DNA of 64,000 nucleotides from Loripinus fragilis (Eukaryota; Mollusca; Bivalvia; Lucinida; Lucinidae): NCBI GenBank assembly GCA_964019695.1, contig OZ026520.1, positions 28,678,120 through 28,742,119 on the forward strand, read 5' to 3'. The translations under genes and the position numbers were made by a program. The notes under the pieces are model-generated. The model had not been told where the DNA came from. It did no database searches and was given only the letters and a program-made list of their open reading frames with translations. Below, in pieces: positions 11,777 to 21,241 of this stretch (positions within the stretch are counted from its first letter, which is position 1; each line of letters begins with the position of its first letter).

Positions 11777-11913
11777 AAGATATGGAAACTGAAATCAAAG
11801 CAGAAAAATTCTGGTGGCAGAATGAGAGTTCCTCCTTCATACACACAGACATCGATCAGGAACTCCATGTTGTCAGAATGATTCACCACAACTGTTTCAT
11901 CTGGACCTACATG
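11777..11913 (-). pseudogene. Partial duplicate of exon 14 (3' part plus donor)
   Basis: About 137 nt match the 3' part of exon 14 at roughly 85-90% by eye. The frame is open (VVVNHSDNMEFLIDVCVYEG) and a donor TT|GTAAGT is kept. Only about 20 nt separates it from the exon 14 donor, too little for an intron. Candidate acceptors in that gap put it out of frame, and read-through of the exon 14 donor meets TAA at once. It is therefore probably a duplicated exon fossil. Confidence 0.75.
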
Positions 11914-11931
11914 TAACTACACTATACTTAC

Positions 11932-12123
11932 CAGATATGAAAACTGACATCAAAGCAGATGAATTCTGGTGGCAGTATGAGAGTTCCTCCTTCATACACA
12001 TAAACATTGATCAGGAACTCCATGTTGTCAGGATGGTTTACCACAATAGTTTGATCTGGACCTATATGTAGGCTACCAGTCATGTCTCCCTCAAACATGG
12101 ATGCTCTTAATTCAATCTCAGAA
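11932..12123 (-). CDS. Exon 14 of giant repeat-protein gene, HIGPxQT module
   Basis: 192 nt, phase 2 at both ends; acceptor CATTTCAG, donor ATCTG|GTAAGT. It codes SEIELRASMFEGDMTG, SLHIGPDQTIVVNH and VYVYEGGTLILPPEFICFD. The final codon is split across the junction (TG|G, Trp). About 140 nt of its 3' part is duplicated just downstream at 11777-11913. Confidence 0.9.
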
Positions 12124-12172
12124 CTGAAATGTAAGAAATATAGGTATTAGTTTGACCAATAGTCAATAAATA

Positions 12173-12407
12173 ATGAGCTGCAACATGTGATTTCTAACAA
12201 TGTGGCATTTAGACAAGTGTAGACTCAGCCTCCTTTTAAGCTTAGAAACTCAAAATGATGTTCAGTTAGTAGGTAAACCGTCATGGAATATTTAAGCGAC
12301 AAGCAAATGCTCTGATCAGACTGCGCATATGCGCAGGCTGCTCTGAGGCTTTGCTGGTCGCACATACCACATTGTTGGAAATCTCATGTCGCGACTCAAT
12401 TTAACTA
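12173..12407. mobile_element. MITE family E, copy 2
   Basis: Begins GAGCTGCAACATGTGATTTC and ends GAAATCTCATGTCGCGACTC. The inner palindrome is GACTGCGCATATGCGCAG. Confidence 0.8.
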
Positions 12408-12473
12408 TTCAGTAACATTCACAGTTTAGGTTTAACTTTGCACTGTACTAAATGAAGGTGGCTTTATAACATA

Positions 12474-12812
12474 GGGGATCTTACATGCGTGCTCATGTTT
12501 AATTGAATTTATTAAACAAGTTGAGGAAAAGTGATAAAATGCAAGGCTTGACCAGCATTTTATCACTTTTTCACAACGAGTTTAATATATTCAATAATAC
12601 AAGAGCAAGAATGTCAGATTCTATTCATCACATGGCATTAGAATTAGTTAAAATTCACATTTTTGACGTAAAAGTGTCAAGATTTTGTCACTTTTACGCA
12701 ACTTTGAAAATGACCTAATTAGGTAAAGTCACTAAATCTGTAAACCACTAGTGGTTTATGAATTTTATTGCATGGCATTATATCACCCGTAGGCGTGACA
12801 TCGTGTGATAAT
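12474..12812 (+). mobile_element. MITE family B, copy 2
   Basis: Begins GGGGATCTTACATGCGTGCT. It contains the GATAAAATGC/GCATTTTATC hairpin and the AACCACTAGTGGTTT palindrome, and ends near GTGATAATA. Opposite orientation to the copies at 14283 and 15177. Confidence 0.8.
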
Positions 12813-12829
12813 AATAACTGTATAATTTA

Positions 12830-13002
12830 TCCATCAACAATCTTTCAGTTATCTAGGGACGGGTCTTCCTGGGTTGAACCAGTACTAAGCTAGGATTAAC
12901 TTGTCTTGCTCAAGGACACAACACAGTGACGACAGTGAGGCTCGAACCCCCGGCCCCTAGGTCATGTGTCAAGCACTCTACCACTGAGCCAATGTGCTCC
13001 CT
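12830..13002 (-). mobile_element. tRNA-headed SINE, copy 1
   Basis: On the minus strand the head starts GGGAGCACATTGGCTCAGTG (A-box-like TGGCTCAGTGGTAGAGTGC) with a B-box-like GGTTCGAGCC. A body follows with TGTGTCCTTGAGCAAG and ACCCAGGAAGACCCGTCC. Other copies are at 15909, 27130 (no head), 41055 (head only) and 52613. Confidence 0.85.
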
Positions 13003-13121
13003 ACCTGTTTATGAGAATTAATAGGAAGTGCAACAACTCTCAAGCCTCTAGCATTGTCTAAAGCAGTATTCTGCTTTCTGTTAGGAACCCAATATCCATG
13101 AAGGATCAAAATATGATTAAC

Positions 13122-13330
13122 TACAGTGAAACCTGTCTAAAATGGCCACTCAAAAATAGACAAAACAAAGGTCTTAACGACAAATAGTAGCTTGATGAAG
13201 GTCAAAAATATTGCAGAATGCTCCCATTGGAGCATTCCGCAATACTTTTGACCTGCATAAAGCGATAAATGGTCTTGAAAACCAATTTTTGGTCTTTTTG
13301 AGAGTGGCTGTTTTACACAGGTTTACTGTA
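13122..13330. mobile_element. Hairpin MITE family A (CAGTAAAACCTGTC), copy 1
   Basis: TA-flanked. Inverted arms run TACAGTGAAACCTGTC...GGCCACTC against GAGTGGC...ACAGGTTTACTGTA, with the central palindrome GAATGCTCC|GGAGCATTC. Five copies in the window. Confidence 0.82.
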
Positions 13331-13339
13331 ATATATTAA

Positions 13340-13680
13340 GGGGATAACTGTAATCAAAATGTTCATTTGGGGAGGTATATTGTCAGATATAAAGTCAAAA
13401 ATTTAGTTTTATGGCGACGCGTGAGCGGAGCTGTAAAACGTGATTTCTGAACGTATATCCGACGATATACCTTCCAAATGAAAATTTTGAATATGGCTAT
13501 CTCCATTCTAATGCACTTCTGCAGTTTGAGCTCAAATTGGAGCGTTGCAAGCTGCATAAAGCCGCACGTCATCCAACGAAATGTGATGTAATTAATGACG
13601 TCAAACTATTTCCGACAGTATTTCGCAGGATATACTGTCGCAAGTTTTTGACGTTATCCAATCAGACGTTTTGTTACATA
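13340..13680. other. Inverted-repeat-bearing intron stretch
   Basis: TTCATTTGGGGAGGTATATTG and CAATATAC-type inverse (GATATACCTTCCAAATGAA) face each other across about 110 bp. A second related word, GTATATCCGACGATATAC, lies between. Possibly a decayed MITE; the ends are not defined. Confidence 0.45.
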
Positions 13681-14034
13681 CTCATGTGCATTAGAATAAC
13701 AGGAAAATGATGTATGGGAAGAAACCTATCCAGGACTTTTGATCAGGTAAGAGTCTGTGCAGCCTATCTACAGGTTTTTGGCTAGAAATTGGAAAATTTG
13801 AATGTATCTTGTATCACTATCATAGTATCAGTCAGAGAAAAACTAAAGACACTGATCAGACAGTGAGTATGTACAGGCTGGTGTACAACTTTGCTGCTCA
13901 TAAACAACAAAATACATTTCCTATGCGATGATTTGGTCAAATGATAAATGTTGGCTCTAGAATGCTGATCATTGATACAGATAACAATAAGCAACCTTGT
14001 CATTCACTTTGAGGAATTTAAGGCTTGATAAATG

Positions 14035-14242
14035 TACAGTAAAACCTGTCTGAAGCAGCCACCCCAAAAAGGACCAAAAATTAGTTTTCAAGACCGATTA
14101 TCGCTTAAAGCAGGTCAAAAGTTTGCAGACTGCTCCAAGAGAGCATTCTGCAATACTTTCAACCTTCATTAAGCTACCATCTGTCGATAAGACCCTTGAT
14201 TTGTCTATTTTTGAGTGGCCGTTTTAGACAGGTTTTACTGTA
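14035..14242. mobile_element. Hairpin MITE family A, copy 2
   Basis: TA-flanked, ends ACAGTAAAACCTGTCTGA and TTTAGACAGGTTTTACTGTA, with the centre CTGCTCC-AAGA-GAGCATTC. Confidence 0.82.
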
Positions 14243-14282
14243 TTTCATGAAAGAAGATGATGCACAAAATCATTTAACAACT

Positions 14283-14617
14283 TTTATCAAATGACATCGC
14301 GTCTGGGAGTGATATAACGCTATACAATAAAATCTGTAAACCACTAGTGGTTTATAGATTTACGGGAAACGTTATGACGTCCATAACAATGTTGCGTACA
14401 TAATGACAAAATTATAACGTTTTTACGCCAGAAATGAGATTTCAAAGTATTTTTCATATGATAAATAGAATCTAACATTCGTGCTCTTGTCTTATTAAAT
14501 TTATTAAACTCGTTGCGAAAAAGAGATAAAATGCTCGGCAAGCCTCGCATTTTATCTCTTTTCCCCAACTTGTTTAATACATTCAATAAAACATGAGCAC
14601 TCATGTAAGATCCTATA
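14283..14617 (-). mobile_element. MITE family B, copy 3
   Basis: Minus-strand copy; on the plus strand it runs from ATCAAATGACATCGCGTCTG to ACATGAGCACTCATGTAAGA. It contains the AACCACTAGTGGTTT palindrome. It ends about 55 bp from the exon 13 donor. Confidence 0.82.
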
Positions 14618-14673
14618 TTTTTCATCTACAAACACATCTATCGCTGGAGTAATAAATGGAAGTAGAACATTAC

Positions 14674-14894
14674 CTGATCTCTTCTGAATATAAGGCTAGA
14701 TGTGCATGTCCTAGAATTTTAATAGATTCAAACTGATTCAAATCCTCTCCAGGTAAAAGCCAGGTTCTTCCTCCGTCTAAAGCATATGAATATGATGAAT
14801 ATGTAGATGTGGACATCTGAGCCTGTGCTGCTGGTACGGTCTTACCATGGTTGTGGATGATTAGAGTTCTGTTTGTAATGCCTGCTCTTGTATC
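14674..14894 (-). CDS. Exon 13 of giant repeat-protein gene
   Basis: 221 nt, phase 0 in and phase 2 out; acceptor TTTTTCAG, donor ATCAG|GTAATG. It codes DTRAGITNRTLIIHNHGKTV, a Ser/Tyr-rich linker, DGGRTWLLPGED and a strand-rich end (IKILGHAHLALYSEE). By order it is the counterpart of the exon 1/exon 2 start and of exons 5-7. Confidence 0.9.
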
Positions 14895-14920
14895 CTGAAA
14901 AAGATCCGAACTTTGATTAT

Positions 14921-15152
14921 GAGCCAGTGCATGGGATTTCCAACAATGTGGCATTTTGACATGAGCAGACTTGGACGAGCCTCTGCAGCCTCCTTTTAAG
15001 CTTAGAAACTCCAAATGGTGTTCAGTCAGTAGCTTAACAATCATAGAATACTCAAGCGACTAGCAAAGGCTCTGATCAGACTGCGCGTATGCGCAGGCTG
15101 GTCTGGGGCTTTGCTGGTTGCACATACCACATTGTTGGAAATCTCATGCACT
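14921..15152. mobile_element. MITE family E, copy 3
   Basis: Begins GAGCCAGTGCATGGGATTTC and ends GAAATCTCATGCACTGGCTC, a near-perfect inverted pair. It starts about 26 bp from the exon 13 acceptor. Confidence 0.82.
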
Positions 15153-15176
15153 GGCTCATATTTAATTCATAACAGC

Positions 15177-15515
15177 ATGATATGACGTTGAGTCTGGGAG
15201 TTTAATAACGTCATGCAATAAAAGTCAAGCAATAAAATCGATAAACAGATTTTCCGGAAATGTTATGACATCCATAACAACTTTGCGTACATAATGACAA
15301 AATTTTAACGTTTTTACACCAGAAATGAGACTTCAAAGTAATCTTAATTTCATATGATACTTAGAATCTTACATTCATGCTCTTGTATCAATGAATTTAT
15401 TAAACTTGTTGCAAAAAAAAAGATATAATGCTCGGCAAGCCTCGCATTTTATCTTTTTTTCCCCAACTCATTTTATAAATTCAATAATTTATGAGTACTC
15501 ATGTAAGATCCCCTA
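15177..15515 (-). mobile_element. MITE family B, copy 4
   Basis: Minus-strand copy lacking the CCACTAGTGG palindrome. It ends with GAGTACTCATGTAAGATCCC on the plus strand. Confidence 0.8.
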
Positions 15516-15544
15516 TTTACATCATTGGTCCAGATAAAGACACT

Positions 15545-15700
15545 TCAAGCATAAACGTGTTATTGTTTTCTTACCCATCAATTTAAACATGTGTTCTGGT
15601 TGCTTAAAAGAACCCTCTCATTGAGACGGTTCTTTTGAATACCAACAACACATGTCTTATTTGAGAAATAAGAACAATAAATTTTTTTATTAGGGACTCT
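15545..15700. mobile_element. MITE family D, copy 2
   Basis: Contains AAAAGAACCCTCTCATTGAG and ACGGTTCTTTTGA arms around the shared centre. The outer ends are worn. Confidence 0.65.
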
Positions 15701-15754
15701 TATCAGCAAGCCTGTTATATGAATGCTCATTTGATATGAAATGTATTAAACAAG

Positions 15755-15815
15755 GTTAAGCCGTCGTCGTCGCCGACGCCGTGGTCGTCGTCCTCATCAT
15801 CATCATTCTTATTAA
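15755..15815. repeat. Short CGT/CAT trinucleotide run
   Basis: CCGTCGTCGTCGCCGACG followed by TCGTCCTCATCATCATC; an imperfect simple repeat. Confidence 0.7.
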
Positions 15816-15908
15816 TGGTCATTTTCCTATAATTCCCTTTGTAAAATTGTCCCTTTATAACACAATTCACTTATAACATGGCTCATTTCTATGGATCCCA
15901 ATTATAGC

Positions 15909-16085
15909 GAAGGGAGCACAGTGGCTCAGTGGTTGAGTGCTTGATTCGAGATCGAGGGGCCACGGATTCGAGCCTCACCGGTTTCACTGCCTTGTGTCCT
16001 TGAGCAAGACACATTAATCCTAGCTTAGTACTGGTTCAACCCAGGAAGACCCGTCCCTATATAACTGAAAGAATGTTGATGGCAT
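15909..16085 (+). mobile_element. tRNA-headed SINE, copy 2
   Basis: Head GGGAGCACAGTGGCTCAGTG, A-box-like and B-box-like words (GGATTCGAGCC), and the body TGTGTCCTTGAGCAAGACAC to GAAGACCCGTCC. A full-length-looking copy on the plus strand. Confidence 0.88.
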
Positions 16086-16148
16086 GTAAAGAATCAAATC
16101 AAACCAATTATAGCGTTATTAAGGGACTGGGCTGTATGTTTACCTATA

Positions 16149-16460
16149 TGCACGGATCCAGAAAGTTTTGTCAGAGGGGGTCCAAATTTGATAACGTTTT
16201 TTTTTTAGTTGATGAGGGGATAGAGGATACAAATACCAAATAAAATGGGCCATCATCAGCCTGCCAGCAAAACCACATTTAAATGGCATTTCGCTGGCGG
16301 GCCGATGATGGCCCACATTGAATGCTGGCTTGGTAGCTTTGTTATTTTTCATGGGATTCGGACCAGTATTGCAAAGAAACCCTGTATTTTGGTGATTTTT
16401 CAGGGGTGGGGTGGGGTGGGGGGGTTATAGACCCCTCCCCCCCCCCCTCTGAATCCGCAC
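16149..16460. mobile_element. MITE with GGATCCAG ends, copy 1, beside exon 12 donor
   Basis: Ends read GCACGGATCCAGA and TCTGAATCCGCAC. Inside, GGGCCATCATCAGCCTGCCA and GGCGGGCCGATGATGGCCC form a palindrome. A related copy is at 61703. The exon 12 donor starts only about 9 bp beyond its end. Confidence 0.75.
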
Positions 16461-16469
16461 ATGACCTAC

Positions 16470-16774
16470 CTCAAGAAGCACAGTTCCAGCACCACCTGCT
16501 TTATACCCACTCCCACCTCTGGCATCAAGCAGACCAAACCAGTAACGTGTACTGTGGTGATCAATGATAATCCTTCCCCCTCCTCCTCCACCAGCATATC
16601 TTCCTCCACTTCCTCCAACTACCTCAATACTTCCAGAACCTTCCAACTCGGATGTTATAATATGGATATGTCCTCCACTCCCACCACCTATATTGGTTGA
16701 TCCAGCATCGCCATTCACTTCTATAATTCCCTCCGCAATACACGTATCTGATTGTATAGTCAGTATACCACCTC
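16470..16774 (-). CDS. Exon 12 of giant repeat-protein gene, GGSGG/GGGGGGRI core
   Basis: 305 nt, phase 1 in and phase 0 out; acceptor TTAAATAG, donor GAG|GTAGGT. It is the clearest Gly-rich rung unit: GGGILTIQSDTCIAEG, IGGGSGGHIHIITSELEG, VGGSGGRYAGGGGGGRIIID, and RGGSGYKAGGAGTVLLE. The strand-G.G.I-strand-GGGGGGRI pattern is, from memory, seen in large repeat proteins of invertebrates and protists, but no characterised family is claimed. A MITE end lies about 9 bp beyond the donor. Confidence 0.92.
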
Positions 16775-16835
16775 CTATTTAAATGAATAAGCATCACAAG
16801 TATAAGCTTTTTTAAAAAAAGCTTGACATCTAGTC

Positions 16836-18518
16836 TAGGGCTGACACGATTAATCGAAATATCGGTTAATCGGTTGATATACAAAAGAAAAACGATTATC
16901 GATATGAAAATTAAAAAATCGGTTACTTTTAACGGACTTTCTGTCTATTTATTCAATTAAAATCCAAGCGTAATTGCCTCCATTTATTTTCTGTTTAAAC
17001 CAGAAGTGCCCTGAAGTGCATTGTCATTAACAGTAGATGCGTATGAATTGCTGTAACGAAGTAGTAAAACGTTGTACTCTGCAGGCTAACTCAACAACTG
17101 ATTGTTAGAAAAAGTTATACCTACGCTTCTCTGTTTTAAAGTAGTACTTACAAAATCACCATCAGATGAATAATCAAGCATGAAAGTTGTTTTTCTCCGC
17201 GGTTAAATTCAAGTTTAGAAGCTTTCAATTTTACTGACGTTTACGGCGGGTCTTATTTTACACAAAGGTGTTTGTGTCATGTATAATTGACTTCCTTTTT
17301 GTAGGCTGTGACTAAATGTCTGTACTGTACTGTACTATAATGTACCAGGTAAAATACAGTACCATAGTACATCGGAAAGTACGGATAATTAACGGACCGA
17401 TGCTAGGTTTGAACAATTTCAAAAACATATTAATAAATGCTGCTTTCAATTTATTTTTAAGGCGGTCGCAAAAAGAAATAGCAACATTATTAGATCATTA
17501 ACATTAGAGTTATTTTAATAGGAGAACAGACAAGTGATCACAAGTACACTGCAATCAAAATATATTGTATCATACTTTGAGAAATATATCGCTGTTTTAA
17601 TATCGTTGTGCTGTGAACCCAAATATTCTTCTCTCATACTTTATATTTGTATGAAATAAAGTTTAAAAAAGCTGTTCAATATGTGAACCAATAACCTTTT
17701 CTATTTCTATTTAATCCATCCAAAAACGCTGCCACTACGTACATATTTCTCTTTCTGTACCATGTAAGATTTTCACAATAAGAATCGAAATAAATTTGCT
17801 TATTTGTGAATTATCTTTGATTAGAGCATGATGTTGGACATGTATATAGAGAGATGCGACCGTTAATTCACCTCCGTTCCCTGATTTATATCGCAATCTG
17901 GCCTTTGCAATACTACCCCCAAACTCATGATCATGTGCATTAACTGCATTATTAAAAAAAAAAAATATTTTTAATTATTTGTCCGCTATCCTATTATAAT
18001 ATTTTCCCAAAATAATGTTGTAGTTTTGTGTTGCAACTGCATTAAAACTTGAGATCATGCGATAAGTTATTCACTTTGATGGTCCGTCAATTATCGGTAT
18101 GCTGCGGATGTTACGGTACTGTATTTTACCCGGTACAGTACAGTACAGTGCATTACAGACATTAAGTCACAGCCCTTTTGTCATACAATGTGAAATTAAC
18201 AACAACAATGGCGGACTGTGAGTTCAATTACCGACTTTGCCAATTATCAAGTCAATTTTCTTCCAACAGAGTGGATGACGACTTGTTTTGAGTAAAGGTG
18301 CCACTTCTTATCTAAAACCTATTATCTTTTGAATATATAACACATGCTACTTAGTGTTGTTTTGCGAAATGATGGGGAAATCAATGTCATTGAACATGCA
18401 TGAGTTGTCAAAATGTTCCGAGACCCTCTGTCAAGTTTGAGCGATTACTAATCGGTTATATATCGAAATGCAAGGACCGATTATCGATTAGCATTATGGC
18501 TTCGATTAGCCAGCCCTA
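16836..18518. mobile_element. hAT-like transposon, 1683 bp, 8-bp target duplication
   Basis: Ends TAGGGCTGACACGATTAATC and its inverse TTCGATTAGCCAGCCCTA. ATCTAGTC flanks both sides exactly (16828-16835 and 18519-18526). No intact transposase frame. A second, inner pair of inverted ends (GGCTGTGACTAAATGTCTGT at ~17304 and ACAGACATTAAGTCACAGCC at ~18173) suggests another element inside it. Confidence 0.87.
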
Positions 18519-18529
18519 ATCTAGTCATA

Positions 18530-19260
18530 TAATTTGAAAGGTGTTTCAATCTCAGTCTCAGTTTCAGCACCATCTCTGCAAGCTGAGATGGTGATGAGCT
18601 GGGTAGGACATTTTAGTGTTGTGACACCAAGAGTCAATGCATGCAGGTACTTTCACAGAAAGCGTTTTCTCACGCTACACCACATAGCCATTGCTACGAT
18701 AAAGGTTGCAAACTTAGTCAATTTTAATTGCCATTCTTCAATATGATGGTAATGGTATGAATCTATTTTTATTTTATACAGAAAATATAGCCAAAGAAAA
18801 ATTATATGCATATGATTAGATATTGTGGATTATGATACTTGTCAATCAACAAGTGCTCCGGCAAGTCTGTGCTCTTGTGTAGACTTGCCCAAGCCTTTAC
18901 TGTTTGCACACATAAAGTTTGGATGTAGATGAAGCTCAGTCCAACATTTTGACCTGTAGCTCAGCCAGATACATCAGTATGGATGTCTAAAGGAGCAATT
19001 TACTCATATGTGATACTTTTCAAAATCTCAGTTTCTGGCCTAAACATCCATGTACCTGTAGAAATCTCCATTTGAACATAACAAACCTGTTTAGTTTGCA
19101 AAGTTGTGGTGATATATAATCCAAGATTTATTAAGCTGCTTCCAATGAGGGAAGGGGAGCTACAAAGCACATTGCTGCCAACCTGGAACAACCATGGCTA
19201 TGTAATGCTAAGGAAGTTGTCATATGTACTACAGGACTTCTTAAAGATTCATTTCTGAAG
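18530..19260. other. Intron stretch, nothing recognised
   Basis: No exon, element ends or repeat family shared with the rest of the window. Confidence 0.45.
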
Positions 19261-19262
19261 TA

Positions 19263-20568
19263 CAAGGGGTGATCCAAAAGTTCTGATCGTGACCTTGTAG
19301 CTTTGTCCAGAAACATTTTTGAGAGACATACCATGCACCATTCAAACAAACAAGCGTTGACCTTTATACAGATGCTAGTATTTTCTCGCTGTTCTGTTTT
19401 GTTTAATACTTATAGCACATTATATATGGTCCACTCCATACCACTGGCCTGTTTTCATGTTATAGAATTATAATACAATTTGAATCTGAATCTTTCAAGC
19501 CCCGCATCTTTAAAACTACAAAGTAAAATTGCCATGTATTTTAACTTTTTGTTACTTATATTACTTATAATGTCAATTCAAATGTAAGAATGGCGACGGG
19601 TTGTGTCGATTCAATATTTAAAGCACAATGCGCATTTCTTATGACATCATTGAAATTGACAAATACGTCATTTTGAGTACATTGCAGAATTTATATTTCG
19701 GAGAATATTCGTTTTTTGTCTATCGATTTGGACTAAAAACATACCAAACCTCATATCGGCAAAATATTTTACACCAATATTATTTTGAATGCGAAATATC
19801 TTAATCTTAATTGGAATATTCTAAAAAGTTTAATTTTTATCTAAAAAATGATTGATTTTAAATAAGAATTTTCAAAATTGTTATTGGCTTCAAATCGAGG
19901 CTTTGTGCTCAATTTAATCCCATATTGCATAGTTTTACGATATGGTGCACATTTCTGCAATTAATTGGGTTTTGGTTTGAGATATACACATGCAAATTTG
20001 TGTACCTCAGAATAAATACCTAATTTGTGGACTCGTTTTAATTTTCTTGTGTGGGCTGCTATCAGTCTCCGACAATAAAGACTATTCATAATTGCTCCAG
20101 ACAAAAGTCAGCTCATCTAAGATTGCCTAAAATCTTTTTTATCTTTAAAGCAGCTGTTTTACTGCAGTGTGGGCTGGTCAAAATTTCAAGTGGTCCAAAA
20201 TTTGATTATAGCTGGCAGTTGCATAGCCATACATTTAAGGGCCTAGGAATCCGAGATCATATATAAACTTCACCATATATACAGGAAATATTGACTTTTG
20301 GATGAACATTACGCAGCCGTAAATATGAATTGCTGAGACTGCTCTTGTCTCAATTGTGAGGGCTCTGCACAGTCTGCCTGATAGGTCAGTGCATTGAGGG
20401 CATGGCTGTTTTGGGGTCATTTTCTGGCCACTCCTTTAAGCTACATAAAACTTGTGAGGGCGGTGTATAAACAAAGAATATATTATTATTTGATACAATT
20501 TTCAGGCATGTTGCATTGCTGGTTACAGAGATATCACGCCAGGATCAAAATTTTAGGATCATCCCTCG
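19263..20568. mobile_element. Mariner-sized TA-flanked element, decayed
   Basis: Ends CAAGGGGTGATCCAAAAGTT and the inverse of CGAGGGATGATCCTAAAATT are similar over about 45 bp and flanked by TA. The length of 1306 bp is normal for mariner. No open frame resembles a transposase. Confidence 0.6.
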
Positions 20569-21241
20569 TAGTTATATGAATTGTTATTCAATTTAATTAT
20601 TCATGTCTAAGTAAGTAAGGTTGCAAAGATCAGGAATCGATACAATCAAGTACCACACCTGACCCAGAATACCAATGGGAAAGTAACAAACTCACAGCTA
20701 GACACCATAAACGAGAGCCAAGAGGTCAGCCCTTTCCCAGCAGGTGACCACAAGGCCCATATAAACAGACGCATACAAATGCATAGCAAACACAAGACAG
20801 AAAAAACATAAAAGATCCACAAAAGAAGTACCGCCTTGGAACGGTCAGTAAAATATTTTACTGGAGGGCTTAAACCGATTTAACGGTGCACCAACCTCAC
20901 CCTTAGTTCAGATGTGGATCAAGACACATAGATGTTTGGTTTGCATGAAAGACCCCTAACATATCAATGCATCATCTCCTAGAACATATAAATCAAGATA
21001 TAAAAAGAAGATAAAGCAAAGATAAGGACTCAACAGTAAATAAAACTGAACTACCGGAGCAAAAGAAATCCAACAGGTAAACTCCGGTGGGCCTGACAAA
21101 CAGCCAAAGCATCAGGTCCCTACCATCTCATCAATAGATAAGTCTTTAAGTCGGAACCGTCATAGAGTCTGAAGTCCGACCCAATTAAAGAGGAAACAGC
21201 CAAAGCATCAGGTCCCTACCATCTCATCAATAGATAAGTCT

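Noticed and set aside
15909..16000. Possible tRNA gene with A-box and B-box
   Set aside because: The tRNA-like part is the head of a SINE repeated at 12830 and 52613; it lacks a clean cloverleaf.
16564..16782. Pro-rich plus-strand frame with PPPPPP runs
   Set aside because: It is the antisense of the Gly-rich exon 12 (GGN codons read as CCN).
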